Source of the DNA: Ricinus communis
Taxonomy: Eukaryota > Streptophyta > Magnoliopsida > Malpighiales > Euphorbiaceae
Reading direction: 5' to 3'
Length of the DNA: 64,000 nt
NCBI RefSeq assembly: GCF_019578655.1
Contig: NC_063258.1
Location: forward strand, 23,998,802-24,062,801
Shown here piece after piece: positions 36,434 to 48,311 of this stretch; position 1 is the stretch's first letter; every line of letters begins with the position of its first letter. The translations under genes were made by a program, and so were the position numbers. The notes under the pieces are model-generated. The model was not told the origin of the DNA. It worked only from the letters and a program-made list of their open reading frames with translations, and did no database searches.

Positions 36434-37155
36434 GGTATTTAGTTCGGAGGTTTGATGTAGGCTGATAGTTATTTCTCACTAAACAATTATATTAAAGTAT
36501 TTGATAAAGACTTAAGAAACAACAATTGATAGCTGATTTAGTCACAATCAGCTGTTTATCAGCTCTATTTTAGAGTTTTTTTTATTAATTGAGAGTTGAT
36601 TTAATAATAAATAATTATTATTTTAAAGTTATTCTTAATAGTTAAATAATTATAATATTTAGAACTATGATATTTGAAATTAGAAATTTTTATTAATAGA
36701 ATTAAATTTTTATTTTTATTTTAAAAATAATTTTAAAAATATTTTTAATAATAAGTAAAATTGAGCTAAAAAATTAACTATAAATTTTTTAATTATTATA
36801 AGTTGTTTTTATTATTTTATATAATTAATATAATATAATAAAATAAATATATTTAACGATAAATTATACCTTCAATGGTATAATTTAAAAAGAATAATAA
36901 TGTCCAAATAAATAAATAATCAAATCAACTATCAACTAAAAAAAAAACTCTAAAATAGAGCTGATACAATAAGCAGCTGATTGAGACTAAATCAGCTATC
37001 AACTGCTGTTTTTCAAATCTTTACTAAATGCTTTAATATAATTATCCAGTGAGAAACAACTATCAACTGTATTAAACTTCTGAATCAAATGGTTTAATTT
37101 ATTAGCTACCAGTTACCGACTAACAGCTGCATTAATCAGCTGAACTAAACATGCC
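36434..37155. mobile_element. Foldback element with about 200-bp inverted arms
   Basis: The left arm (about 36434-36630) and the right arm (about 36900-37155) are imperfect inverted repeats. Both carry TTGATAGCTGATTTAGTC, CTCTATTTTAGAG and TTTCTCACT blocks. The tips read GGTATTTAGTTC on the left and GGCATGTTTAGTTC on the reverse complement of the right. The AT-rich centre has no coding frame. No target duplication was identified. Confidence 0.65.
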
Positions 37156-37536
37156 TTAATTATTATTTAAATAAAACTTATTATTATTTTACATAAAATG
37201 AATAAATAAACAGATAACCATCCAAATTTAATTGTTGTTTGAGGAAAGAAACATAGAAGTATTTTACTTATTCCTGAGCAGCCCAATCCAATATGATTCC
37301 CGAATTAGCAAACCCATCTAAATGAAGCCCGTGAACTCTCATCCCACTCATTTCTTTCTTCAGAAATAATATTTATCTTTTACATTAGAGCATCGTTAAT
37401 AGTAATCTTATAAACCTTTACATTTTGCTTTATGTTGTAACTTTTATCTTATTAATGATTTTATTTTCTCTTTTTATTTCTTTTAAAAAATATTATATAA
37501 ATGAAAGTGTATAAGAACTATATTTATTAAAATTAA
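37156..37536. other. Spacer between inverted-repeat elements
   Basis: It includes a phrase at about 37386-37405 (TAGAGCATCGTTAATAGTAA) similar to the ends of common plant MITEs, without a visible partner. No genes. Confidence 0.35.
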
Positions 37537-38468
37537 ACAAAAAATCCATATTTGATTTCTATATTTCTATCATTTTTTAGATTTGGTCTTTTATAATTTC
37601 ATTCCGTGACTTTGAATTTTTATTTTTATTTTCATAAAATCTAAATCATTTTCTAATAGAAGATATAAACACGTTAAATCAATATGAAAAATATATTATT
37701 TGGTTCATATATTTTTTAATCTTATTTATTAAATTTTTATATTTTAATATTCTTAACTAGTTAAGTCCTTAATTATTTTTCTAAGAAAATTTTACTTAAT
37801 ATATTAAAATGATTTAGAATTAATTTATGAATTAGTTTAATAATTTAATAATTTGACTAAATTATTTACTTTATTAAAAATAAAAAACAAAGAATTCTTT
37901 TTGAGTTATGTAATAATGAAAATTTTAAAATTTATTTTATAATAAATATTCAAATTTATATATGAAAAATTATAAAAACAATTTTAAAATAAATTTTTCT
38001 TAGTCTTTTTATATTTATCTCTTTATAAATAGCTTATATCTTTGTTTACATCTCTTATTTTTATTAATTAAAATATCATGTCTTAATTAATATAATCAAT
38101 TTGAACTAATAAATTAGTATTCTAATTGAAATAAGTTAAAATTAAGTAGTATCATTCTAATTAAATTAACAACTTATTATTAAAATAAAATTATAGTTTA
38201 AATCTAAATTACAATAAATTGTTATCATTCTTATTATAACTTAAAATTTAAATAATAATTCTCAGAGGTTTAATGTCAACAAATTAAAGTAGAAGAGTTT
38301 AATGTTATATAAATAAAAGTATAAGAACTCAATCTCATAAAATAAAAGTATAAATATTTAGTACCAAACTTTTAAGTTTTTTATACTAAATAAAATCCGA
38401 ATGAAAGTGTAAAGACCTAATTCGATAAAAAATAAAAGTACAAGGAGCCAAATATGGGTTATTTTTTA
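37537..38468. mobile_element. Inverted-repeat element, about 0.93 kb
   Basis: The left end (AAAAATCCATATTTG, then TTTTTTAGATTTGGTC) matches the reverse complement of the right end (AACCCATATTTGGCTCC, then ATCGAATTAGGTC). The interior has many short copies of the AAAGTA-TAA-type word found in such elements. It is non-coding and its class is unknown. The boundaries are approximate. Confidence 0.4.
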
Positions 38469-40647
38469 ACCTATCATGCATCTGAATTTTATTTTTAGTA
38501 GTATTTAAACATATTTATGCAATATACGTGGAACGTATTAATGAAGACACATATCAAAAAAATATTAAAATATCATAAAAAAACAAAAAAATATTTATTA
38601 GGTGAAATAAAAAATTAGAGTATTAAACTAACTAAATGACTAAAATTTAAAGATATAAATATACATTTAAACTATATATGTACTTAATCTTAAATTTTAT
38701 ACTATTGCAATAGATTTAAATTTATCTCAAATTTAATTATAACTTTATAAACATCCTGCAGCATAAAAAGAATTTATACATCCAACTTTGGACAAAAAAA
38801 TAAAATAAAAACTTTAATCTTAATGCTAAACTATATGATAGCAATTTGTTTCTCTTCCATGGATGGTTAATGATGACAATGATGTAAAGAAGCAATTGAA
38901 ATTAGACAAAAACTTTAAAAAGATGACTTGTGTTCTTGACTATATGATTATGATTGGCATTGTTCCACCAATTGTTGCATCAAAACATGGGCCTAACACC
39001 ATCATTTATTCAACATTATTCCTTACATTCTTTGACTATTGATGATTTTTATTTTCTGCTGTTTCAAAGTTGGTATGGAAAATTTAGCATGCATACAATT
39101 ATTTAATTTCTTATTATTTAATTAATTAATTTTTTTTTGGCTCTTTTAATCGTACCAAGCTACCATGCCGTGTAAGAAATAAATGTTTATTATTATTATT
39201 ATTATTATTTATTAGATTTTATTTCTTCAAAAGATTATAAAAATAAATAAGAGATTAATGATTTCACATGGCAAAAGGCATTTGACAGAAATTTTGTCAC
39301 ATGAATAAGGAATCAAACCTTCTATGCATGACTATTGTCGCTTGAATATTAAAAAATAGTCTTTGGTCAAATTCAAGGAATGAAAAGAAAAGAAAATCAT
39401 ATTCTGAACAATTTAGGATATATAATAATAAAAAATTCTGTCTATATTTGTATATTCTTATTTATACACTAAACTGATAGATAATTGATATATTTATTAG
39501 TTTTCAATAATAAAAAATGTGTCAACCGTTTAATACAAAGCAATACCTATTATTTTTCTATTTATTGTGATATATACATTAAATTTAAATAAAAAAATTT
39601 TATAGTAATAATAATAATCATAAGACATACTCGGATTTAGTAAGTTTATTATTATTATTTTTTAAAAAATAACTTTAAAAGAAAAAAAAATAGTATAATA
39701 TGAGTCAAGTCATATCAATTTTTAATCAATATTTGCTTTTAATCAAATATGAAATATGATACCATCAAGCATAAATGGGAATGGAATCTCATTTACTTTT
39801 GCTCCTTAATTAGCATTTGTGGGAATTTTTTTATGCTTTATGTCCAGAATGAGAATGATAGGCAGAGTAGCTTACTAACTGTAACACCATTGTTGTCCAA
39901 GAACAGAAGTCCCTTTCCTACTGAACAATTGGTGGGTCTGATTAATAGGAAAAATAATTTTGATGTCATCTAAGTTGTTAGCATTGTCGAGTACTTGCCT
40001 TGAACCCTAAGAGATCAGGTAACTAAACCTGATTCTGCAACTCTTTTTTACACTCGAATTTTCTTTTATAAATACAACCACAAAGATCTCATGAGCCATC
40101 AACTACCAAGCAGTGGTCCAGCTTGCACTCTGGTATAAATTCTTCATGCATTTATGTCCATGGAACCCCCAGAAGATCTTATGGTGATCACAGCTACCGA
40201 CAGGACCACCTGATGATCCTTGCTTGCCCTGTACATATTCTACTCAAGTCATACAAGCAACTACCTGTACTAAAGATCCAAGAATTAACAGCAATGTTTT
40301 TGCTCAGGATTTTACCAGGGAATAACATATTATATCTCTACTCCAAGCAGGAAAAGCCATGAAATAAACTCAATTCTAAAATATTAGTTCATGTTCAAGA
40401 AGCCAGCCTGCTATATGACTATCAGTACTGAGATGACTATAAGAAGAATAGGAAGAATGATACTAGCTTTTCAAGGATTAAACTATCGTGTATGTAAATT
40501 AACTTTTATGCTACCAGTGAAGGAAAGGTAAACATCAAAAACAGATTTTCATAGACTACTGTACAATCCCTCCCAATTGCAGCATAGAAATAACTCAATA
40601 CAGAAATGAAAAGCAAAAAGGCACAGGAACAAGCTTCCATTTCATCC
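38469..40647. other. Intergenic DNA and LRR kinase 3' side
   Basis: AT-rich up to about 39760. From 39770 to 40640 the composition is clearly richer in GC, with no convincing frame (small 74- and 79-codon frames lack family features). Its right part is probably the 3' UTR of the receptor kinase; the rest might be an unannotated transcript. An ATT repeat lies near 39189-39210. Confidence 0.4.
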
Positions 40648-43206
40648 TCATTGGCGAACCGTTGGTTCAATATCTTTAAGAAGTCCAACTATCTGCTGCA
40701 TGCTTGGTCGCTTCAAGGGAATGTCTGCCGTGCACAAATATCCAATCTTGAGAGCCTCTTCCATTTCTTGTTCCGGTCCTGTATTTCGAATTTTTGGATC
40801 GATAGCTCTTGACATTTGGTTCTTCCTTACTAATCCTCTAACCCAACTCACCAAAGTTGCATCTTTCTCTTCAGGATAATCATCCCCAATTGGCTTTTTT
40901 CCTGTAATTAGCTCAAACAAAACAATCCCAAAGCAATAGACATCAGATTTTGGAGTTGGATAGTTGTTTTCTGGATCAGAAAACTCTGGAGGAACGTAAC
41001 CCGGAGAACCACGAGCAATCTCCTCATCTAAGCCATTGCCAAAGACCTTGGCGAGTCCAAAATCAGACAGTCTGGGCTCCAAGTTATAGTCCAGGTAAAC
41101 ACTACTAGCTTTAACATCCCTATGAATAAGTGGGGGGGAACAACCATGATGGAGAAATGCCAATGCACGAGCTGTGCCAAGTGCAATTTTGTGTCGGAAT
41201 CTCCAGGTTGTCAGTAACCCTTCAGAGCCAACATTTTGAATGCCATTATGGTCATCTTCTTCCCATGTGTCTGTGCTCCAATCTTCAGTTGTTTGGACAC
41301 CAAGTGGCAAGTCATGGAGTAAATTCTGCAAGTTTCCATTCTCCATGTAATCATAGATAGCTATTCTTTGATCTCCTGCTATGCAATACCCTGTTAGTGG
41401 AACAAGATTGGGATGCTTAATTCGACCAAGATACTCGAGCTCTCTTGCAGCTTCTTGGTCTGTCAATGTAGATCCATGGACTAAGACTTTTACAGCAACA
41501 TGAATTCCACCAGGTAGAAATCCTCTGTAAACAGGCCCAAACTTCCCTTCGGCCAAAAGTGTGCCTCGGTCAAAACTTGAGGTTGCAGATAAGAGGTCCG
41601 CAAAAGTGATATTCAGCAATGGCTTCTCAAAAAGCACTACAGCAACTGATGTTGCCTGCTTAACATCAGCCACCCATGTGGTTGAATCAGTCTGGAATGA
41701 GAATGGACCCGAAATGTTTTGTTCTTCTTTGTATGAATTTTGTTTTACTGCCCATCTACTGGATTTCCTCCTGCAACCAACGGCTATAAAAAGCAACCCA
41801 GCCAGCAAGCAGACCATTGAAAGGGCTAAGGCTAGAGCAAGTTTTAATCCCTTATGTTTGGTGGCCTTTCTTCTGAAAAGATCTGGGTTCGCAGCAATTG
41901 GGCAGCTGTTTAATGATCCATAAAATTGTCTTTGGAGGGTTTCAAGGGAAAATTCAGAAGCACAGAGAGTTAAGTTGTTGTAAGAGAAGTTGAACCTCTC
42001 CATCCAAGGGAGTTTTTGTAAGAGGGACAAAGGGATTTCTCCACTCAAATTATTATGTGAAACATCAAGAACTTGGAGGTTTTTGACAGGGAATGGAGGA
42101 ATATGGCCACTGAGATGGTTGTCAGATAGATCAAGTGTATGCAGTTTACTCAGTTGTGCAACTTTACTAGGAACAAGGCCAATGAGACTAGTTTTGGACA
42201 AATTGAGATACTCTAATTCCCAAAGCATATCAATTTGTGGAATTTCTTGCCTAGCAAATCTATTGAATGCTAAATTAAGATGTTTGAGATTCTGGGCTTG
42301 ATTCAGATTGGGAAAAATATCTCCACTAAGTTGATTTTCTGACAAATCCAAGTGGATCAAATGAGACCAATTAAAACTAGAATTGAATTGTACCTGAGAA
42401 ATGTGACCTTGAAACTGGTTCCTGCTCAGGTCTATCACCTCCAACATTTCCAAAAACACACCCATAACTGGACCATGAAACAAATTCTGAGAAATATTGA
42501 GACTAGTGATGCATTTCATTTCTAAGAAATCCGAATCCCGTCCTTTAATCCTGTTTCCTGCAATGTTCAAAGATTTGAGCTTTGGGAATGCAGCACCAAA
42601 ACCATCTGGTAAGGAACCATCTAACTTATTCAAGGAAAGATCAATGAGAGTCAGCGACCGGCAATTTAGAATTCCCACTGGAATGCTTCCTTGAAATCCA
42701 TTTCGGTTGAGCTTAAGAACTCTCAAGCTAGAAAGTGAGCTTATTGCTGCAGGGATTTCACCACTGAAATTGTTGCTTGATAGATCAATTGTTTCAAGCA
42801 TACCAAAATTGCCAATGTTGCTGGCGAGGAACCCAGAAACCTGATTTGAAGAGAGATTGAGGGTGATGAGAGAGCCCAAACTCCATAAATCTGAAGGCAA
42901 AGCGGTGATTTTGTTGTTGCTAAGATCCAAAGTTCTGAGCTTTGTTAGCTTGCCAATAGTGATATCAGGAATTGAACCAGAAAGACCATAACCAGAAGCT
43001 ACCAATCCAGAAACACTTCCTTTGGAATCACAAAACACACCTTGCCAAGAACAAACAGGAGCAGAGAAATTGTAGAGTGAAGAGGTGTAGCCCATTTGCT
43101 TCAAGAATTCAGACACAAAGAAAGCATCTGTATTGGGTTGTTGACAAGGTAAAGGCTTGAAGAACATTGAAAGAATGAAGATAGAACTAAAGAAACTAAA
43201 ACCCAT
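40648..43206 (-). CDS. LRR receptor-like Ser/Thr kinase (At2g24230 type)
   Basis: Plasma-membrane receptor kinase of 852 residues in one exon. A hydrophobic signal peptide spans about 1-21, followed by a Cys pair cap (VCSWQGVFC) and about 13 leucine-rich repeats (residues 66-415) with repeated LxxLxLSxNxxSGxIP. A single membrane segment lies at about 456-478 and the kinase domain at 545-845. Visible catalytic residues are Lys573 in AVK, HRD at 695-697 and DFG at 715-717, so it is an RD kinase. The Gly loop reads AEGKFGPV, lacking the first Gly. An acidic insert (about 638-665) lies between the kinase lobes. Its closest remembered relative is Arabidopsis At2g24230, of unknown ligand. ATG 43206 gives the signal peptide and no earlier start fits. 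Antisense frames here are shadows. Confidence 0.95.
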   Translation of the reverse strand: MGFSFFSSIFILSMFFKPLPCQQPNTDAFFVSEFLKQMGYTSSLYNFSAPVCSWQGVFCDSKGSVSGLVASGYGLSGSIPDITIGKLTKLRTLDLSNNKITALPSDLWSLGSLITLNLSSNQVSGFLASNIGNFGMLETIDLSSNNFSGEIPAAISSLSSLRVLKLNRNGFQGSIPVGILNCRSLTLIDLSLNKLDGSLPDGFGAAFPKLKSLNIAGNRIKGRDSDFLEMKCITSLNISQNLFHGPVMGVFLEMLEVIDLSRNQFQGHISQVQFNSSFNWSHLIHLDLSENQLSGDIFPNLNQAQNLKHLNLAFNRFARQEIPQIDMLWELEYLNLSKTSLIGLVPSKVAQLSKLHTLDLSDNHLSGHIPPFPVKNLQVLDVSHNNLSGEIPLSLLQKLPWMERFNFSYNNLTLCASEFSLETLQRQFYGSLNSCPIAANPDLFRRKATKHKGLKLALALALSMVCLLAGLLFIAVGCRRKSSRWAVKQNSYKEEQNISGPFSFQTDSTTWVADVKQATSVAVVLFEKPLLNITFADLLSATSSFDRGTLLAEGKFGPVYRGFLPGGIHVAVKVLVHGSTLTDQEAARELEYLGRIKHPNLVPLTGYCIAGDQRIAIYDYMENGNLQNLLHDLPLGVQTTEDWSTDTWEEDDHNGIQNVGSEGLLTTWRFRHKIALGTARALAFLHHGCSPPLIHRDVKASSVYLDYNLEPRLSDFGLAKVFGNGLDEEIARGSPGYVPPEFSDPENNYPTPKSDVYCFGIVLFELITGKKPIGDDYPEEKDATLVSWVRGLVRKNQMSRAIDPKIRNTGPEQEMEEALKIGYLCTADIPLKRPSMQQIVGLLKDIEPTVRQ

Positions 43207-44112
43207 TAGGATTCAGAGTCGGAAATTGACAAACAGACAACAAATAAACCAAACTGACCCAAAATCAACCACCTCAAAACCTCTCGCAAATGCTTTACAA
43301 AAGATAGAACACCTTCATATCATACATGCTTCTACTTGGTCCATCTTAGATGCTGCAACTCCATTAAAGCCAGAGTTATTGTGGTAAAGCTCTTAATAAC
43401 AAGTGAGTTAACAAGTTACAAACTAGTGGTGCTATTCAAATGCTTAAAGAACACAACTTGTAAAGTGCTATTTAGATAACAACTGGGTATTTGAGGAGTA
43501 CTGAAGGTCTTGTAGTTTGAAGAAGGAATGTGAGCATACCTTGTCTGGTTTTTGCAGGTCAGTCAAAGCCAAAAGAACAAACAAAAAAAGAAAACCCAAG
43601 TCAAGAAACACTTTTGTCTTTGTATAGAACATGAAAGCTCTAAACTTTTTGCTTCATCTTTGTAAAAAGATTCAATCTTTTTAAACAGTTCACTTCACAA
43701 TAACACATAAGATTAGAGGGAGAGAGAGAGAGCCAAAGAAACTTGAACATATGGGGAAGCAGAATCGCAGCTTTTCTTCAAGAGTGGGAAAGAGGTTGGA
43801 ATTAATAAATGAGAAAGAAAGAAATGAACAGAGAAATATAAGTAAGGTTGGTGAATTTATCAGTGCTCTGGTGTAGGTTCTGGTGGGTATTCAATTCAAT
43901 GATACTCCTCATTCAAGACTTCAAGTGCTTGTGTTGGTGATAATTATTATCATTCATTCCTCTACTAATGGTGCTTTTTTTAATTGTAGTGGCAACTGTA
44001 ATGAAAATTGATCCTTGAAACTCATGATTGAAACTGTAAAATAAAAGTAATCTTTGTTACTATACCATTTTTTTTCTTAATAAATACAATATTTTCTCTT
44101 AGTTGGCTCTTA
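43207..44112. other. Kinase 5' UTR and promoter side
   Basis: Bases 43207 to about 43800 are of moderate GC and probably contain the leader; a GT at 43540 on the minus strand could begin a leader intron, but an acceptor is not secure. A GA-rich run (AGAGAGAGAGAG) lies near 43718-43731. TTA at 44110-44112 is the left target copy of the following MITE. Confidence 0.4.
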
Positions 44113-44438
44113 CCCTTTGTTTGAAAAACAAAATGAAAGAGGAAAATGAGAAAGGGATATCAGAGAAAATAAAGAGAAAGAAAGTAAAATAATTTATGAA
44201 TCTACAAAACTATTTTTTTTCTCTAAAATAAAGAGAAAGAAGATAAAAATAAATTAAATTACTATCTTATTTTCATGATAATTTTTAAATAAAAAATTAA
44301 AAAATTAATTTATATATCAAATGCCAGTTTCTTTCTCTATTTTTCTTCCTTATCCAAACATAAGAAAAAAAAAATAAATTTTCCCTCTTTATTTTCTTCC
44401 TCTCTTATTTTCCTTCCTATACTTTCCCCAACATAGGG
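44113..44438. mobile_element. Tourist/PIF-Harbinger-like MITE
   Basis: 326 bp, with left tip CCCTTTGTTTG and reverse complement of the right tip CCCTATGTTGG. Both arms are rich in GGAAAATRAGAGAGG-like purine words. It is flanked by the trinucleotide TTA on both sides (44110-44112 and 44439-44441), the target duplication typical of PIF/Harbinger elements. Non-coding. Confidence 0.65.
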
Positions 44439-44789
44439 TTAGACCTTGATAATTGATGGCGTCACTTTTGTCATGCCATTAATTTCATATAGTTTACTAT
44501 ATAGACCAGAGAAAAGGAATAACTGTTTCATTCTACAAAAACTAATAGTAAAAGTGGATAGCCTTTTCTTCATAAATATATATATATATATTCCTTATTT
44601 GTTCGTCTACCTATTTGCCGTATTTTTAAAACATTTAAAATTGATACTCTTAAAAATAATTGACGAAAATAGTTTATAAAAATCTAAATAAATAACTATT
44701 AAAATAAAAAAATGCTTATCCTGATTTCCTAATACCTAAAAATAATTCAAAAAGGCCCTATAAGAGATTTCAATCTCTACTATTAAATA
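44439..44789. other. AT-rich spacer with left MULE target copy
   Basis: AT-rich sequence without genes. It ends in TATTAAATA at 44781-44789, the left target duplication of the Mutator-like element. Confidence 0.5.
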
Positions 44790-46571
44790 GGTTTAATTAT
44801 AAGAAACACATAATTTTTAACACTTTTTTCAATTTAATGAGGTAACTTTTAATTATAGCAATGTTTGTATACCATCTTTATAATTTTACAATTTGATACA
44901 TCAACTTAAATTCTGATAAATTTATCGTACATAGTGACCAAAGCATTTGTAACTTAAACAGTTAAGGTTGATATATGAACATGTCAAAACAGTACATTTT
45001 GAGCAGGGTTGTCAAAATGAATCATGACATGCCAACCCAGTTCGTTAAATGAATGGTAATTAAATGAAGTTTTAAAGATAAAATAAAATTTTTTTAAGCT
45101 ATAACCTCTTCAACTCGCTAAAAATTTTAAAAAAATCTCTAAAAATCTTACATCCTACTTGATGTTTTCTTTCCAAACAGGAATTGAATGAATTCTCCGG
45201 AAAAAAAAATTAAAAATTCATTTAAAAAGACAGTTAATTTCACTAAAATTATTAAAATTTTCATTTTCTTCTTTTTCTCAAAACTTTTACTTTCAGTAAA
45301 TTCCTAGTTATATCTTCTCCGATCACTTTCTTCTACACCACATTATGACCATCAATACAACCACGACCTTTCACGGTTATTCAATTCGCCGCAATGTGAG
45401 GATCGAGAAGTAAAGATGTAGTGAACGGGTAGAAAGATGTACCAAAAAAGCGAATATTATAGAAAATTGATGTTTAAGAGTTCGGTTGAGATTTTGGTTC
45501 TTGTTGGATTTTGTGGTGGTTGTTGAAAGTTCAACAAAAGTGAGGGTGGTTTCGATTTGCAGAAAAAGAGAGGCAGTTCTGGTGGCTTAGTATTATGCTT
45601 TTTCTTCGATCCATCTTTTCCTTTTCAAAAGTAACAATCTTTCAGTTTCATTTGAATAATTCTGGTATTAAATCATTCAATAATTCAATAAAAGTTGAAG
45701 ATTTCAAATGTGCTCTTCTAAGGCATATCGTGTTTACAATTTGAGTTTGGTTTTTTCCATAGGCTTTTGAAAGAAGACAAGTGCTTTCTTTTTCTCATTT
45801 GTTTATATGGGTATATGGAGTAATCAATTCATTTGTCTGGAAAATCAAATGTTTTTTTTTTTTTTTTTATATATGTTTTAATGATACTGGTTTTGGTTGT
45901 GCTAAGTTTTAAATTTGAATATTAGTAATATAATGCACTCTTTATATATCGTCAATTTTTTTTTTTATTTTAAAGGGTCTATCATAAAACAGCACTCAAA
46001 TATACTCTTTATTCTTTAAATATAAAGTAGAAACTCTTTAAATATAGAGAATCAAACTTCACTCTCTACTCTATATTTAATAAATGCACTATAAATTTCT
46101 ATGCATTTGACTTTATTGATATTTATAATTTTTATTCTTCTATTGGTAAAAATTAATAAGAAAAGAAAAAAGAAATTAAAACTATTAATATTTATAGAAA
46201 TAAAATAAGATATAGAATAAAATATAAAGAGACTATTGTACTTAAATAAAATATTTTACTCTTTATATGTAAATATTCCTTAAAATGCTCTTTATAATAG
46301 AAATTATGCTCTTTACCATTGATGATGCTTAGATATAAAATTAATTGGGTATAAAAAAATAAAAGGAATGGGGTACTTAAGAGGGAATCCATGTCGATGA
46401 TCATCTCAACTAATTGTATTTGTCACGTCAGTTTAATTTTATTAAACTTTTAAATGATGCATCGAATTGTAAAAATAAAAAATCTCATACATGATATTAC
46501 TGCAATTAAAAAGACGTAATTAAATTAAAGAAAAAATGCTAAAAATAGTATAGTCTTTTGTAATTAAGTCC
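44790..46571. mobile_element. Non-autonomous Mutator-like element (MULE)
   Basis: 1782 bp. The left terminal region (44790 to about 44950) and right terminal region (about 46400-46571) are long imperfect inverted repeats. Tips read GGTTTAATTATAAG and GGACTTAATTACAAAAG, followed by matching TTTTTAACACTTTTTT / TTTTTAGCATTTTTTC blocks and TTTACAATTTGATACATCA / TTTACAATTCGATGCATCA blocks. A perfect 9-bp direct repeat TATTAAATA flanks it at 44781-44789 and 46572-46580, the hallmark of Mutator-type transposition. No transposase frame is present. The interior (about 45170-45880) is GC-richer and gene-like but not recognised; a repeat-family-X copy is nested at about 45990-46335. Confidence 0.85.
45990..46335 (+). 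mobile_element. Dispersed repeat family X, copy B (nested in the MULE)
   Basis: AT-rich sequence ending CTCTTTACCATTGATGATGC. It aligns in order with copy C (inverted) and copy A. Its position inside the Mutator-like element means it either inserted there later or was carried with it. Non-coding. Confidence 0.55.
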
Positions 46572-47989
46572 TATTAAATATGTGGACTTTATTACAAAAT
46601 ATAAACTTCTCTTAATTGTAAAGTTTTATAAGTTTGCTTTTGTTAATTATAAAAGAAGTATTTTCAATTACCTTCATTTACATTTATCTCCTAAGATGAA
46701 CCCAAGATTTATAAAATAAAGGTCAGAACAAGAAAAGAGAAATTGGGCATAATGCATTTCTTTCAATAGTTGGTGGTGAAGGCATATAGTGTTTGTTGAT
46801 CATTTTCATGAATTGTGTAGTAGGCATTTCACCAAGTAATACCAGATTAGGAAGGCAAAGTGTTGTTGTATTTTGTGGACTTCTTTTACCACTTGGAGAA
46901 GTTTATCTCCCACTTCACTTTCTTGAAGATTTTTTAAACAGAAAATCATTGTCAATGAAATGGACTTTGGAGTTAGAATTTATTTGTTTGCTCTCTTTTC
47001 TTTTTCTTTTCTCACAAAAATAAAAACAATTAATTGATTGCTTTCTTGCTTAGAATACAATTGGAATGAAATGGGATTAGTTATTGCTTTTATCACATTT
47101 TATTTCTTTTTTAAGCCATTGGCAAATGAAATATTAAGAGCTCAAATAGAAGAAATTACTATACGAACTTCATCCATCGTATCATTAAAAGATTTATTCA
47201 ATAAAATTATGATATCTTATTATTATTTTTTTTCAAAATTATTTTATGATCTATATTTATGAAATAAGGGTTAAATACTAAATTGACGAAACAATTATAT
47301 TTAATAGATAAAATTGATCAATGCAAGGGGTCAAAAGAGAAGCATGAGGTGCCATCTTGAATAAAAATCTATGGAAAAAGCTTACATTAATATCCTATCA
47401 TTTAGAAGCTTCACATTTTGAGGATTGTAATTTTTTTGTATTAATTTCAGTAATTTTAATATTTTGTATTTAGTATCCTACGGTTTTTGTAACTTATTTT
47501 TTGCCATTCAATCATAGAAACTTATAAGATTAATGTAAGAAAAGATTCATTGTCCAAAATTTATAATATAAGATTATAATTCAAAATATAATCTCAGTTG
47601 ATCATAATTAAAAATTAATAGAAGATATTTATTTTATGACCATTTTACAATTTTGGTCGTCTTAAATCTTACGATAAGTCACATTCGAAAGCTAGTAAAA
47701 AAAAGTTTAATATATCATAAATCTAATTAATCAAACATCAAAAATTAAAAATAGAAGTCAGAAACCTAAAGATTTCATCATCTAAAAAAAACTCAAAACA
47801 TTAAAATTGATTTAAAACAAATTACAAAACATTTATATATGAACCCTTCACGATTACCTGCTAAGTCTTGTAGTATGAAGTAGGTAAATTAAGATTTCAT
47901 TTCTCTTTTATTTTTCTTTTTCTTTCATTTCCTCCTTTGGTCTTTAACATGATTGCCAAATGATTAATTAAGTTGGATATAGGGCAACT
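46572..47989. other. Intergenic DNA
   Basis: It begins with the right MULE target copy (46572-46580). From about 46720 to 47010 it is somewhat less AT-rich and holds a 76-codon frame at 46793 without family features. Nothing else was recognised. Confidence 0.45.
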
Positions 47990-48311
47990 CACTAATATTT
48001 ATTTCAATTTTTTTCATTTAATGTGGCATATAATATATTTATTAAACGAGCTATGCTACGGAACTCATTTATTTGTCTCACTTCTTGCTCACATACGATA
48101 TATAATATATTTACAAAATTATTTCTTAATCTTAAAATATCGAGGGATAATTTAATAAAAATAATATGCCACATTAAGTGGGTAAAAATTGAGAGATTTT
48201 TTAGCATTTTTCTTACTAAATTGTCTTTTAATGTATTAAAGTTAAAAAATAATTTAAAAAATATATTATATATCACATCAAACGGATAAAAATTAAGACA
48301 AAGTAATAGTG
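47990..48311. mobile_element. CACTA-ended inverted-repeat element
   Basis: 322 bp, starting CACTAATATTTATTTC and ending in the reverse complement of CACTATTACTTTGTC. The arms then match through TTTAATGTGGCATATAATA / TTTGATGTGATATATAATA. A second inverted block (ATGCCACATTAAGTGGG) lies near the middle. CACTA...TAGTG ends suggest a CACTA-derived MITE, but the flanking trinucleotides (ACT, AAA) do not match. The 118- and 88-codon frames across it are by-products of the palindrome. Confidence 0.5.

Noticed and set aside
41130..43160. Several antisense frames of 60-120 codons
   Set aside because: They are shadows of the intact receptor kinase on the other strand.
46793..47262. Two small frames of 76 and 74 codons after the MULE
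   Set aside because: No homology that I recognise, no conserved motif and AT-driven composition; not enough to call a gene.
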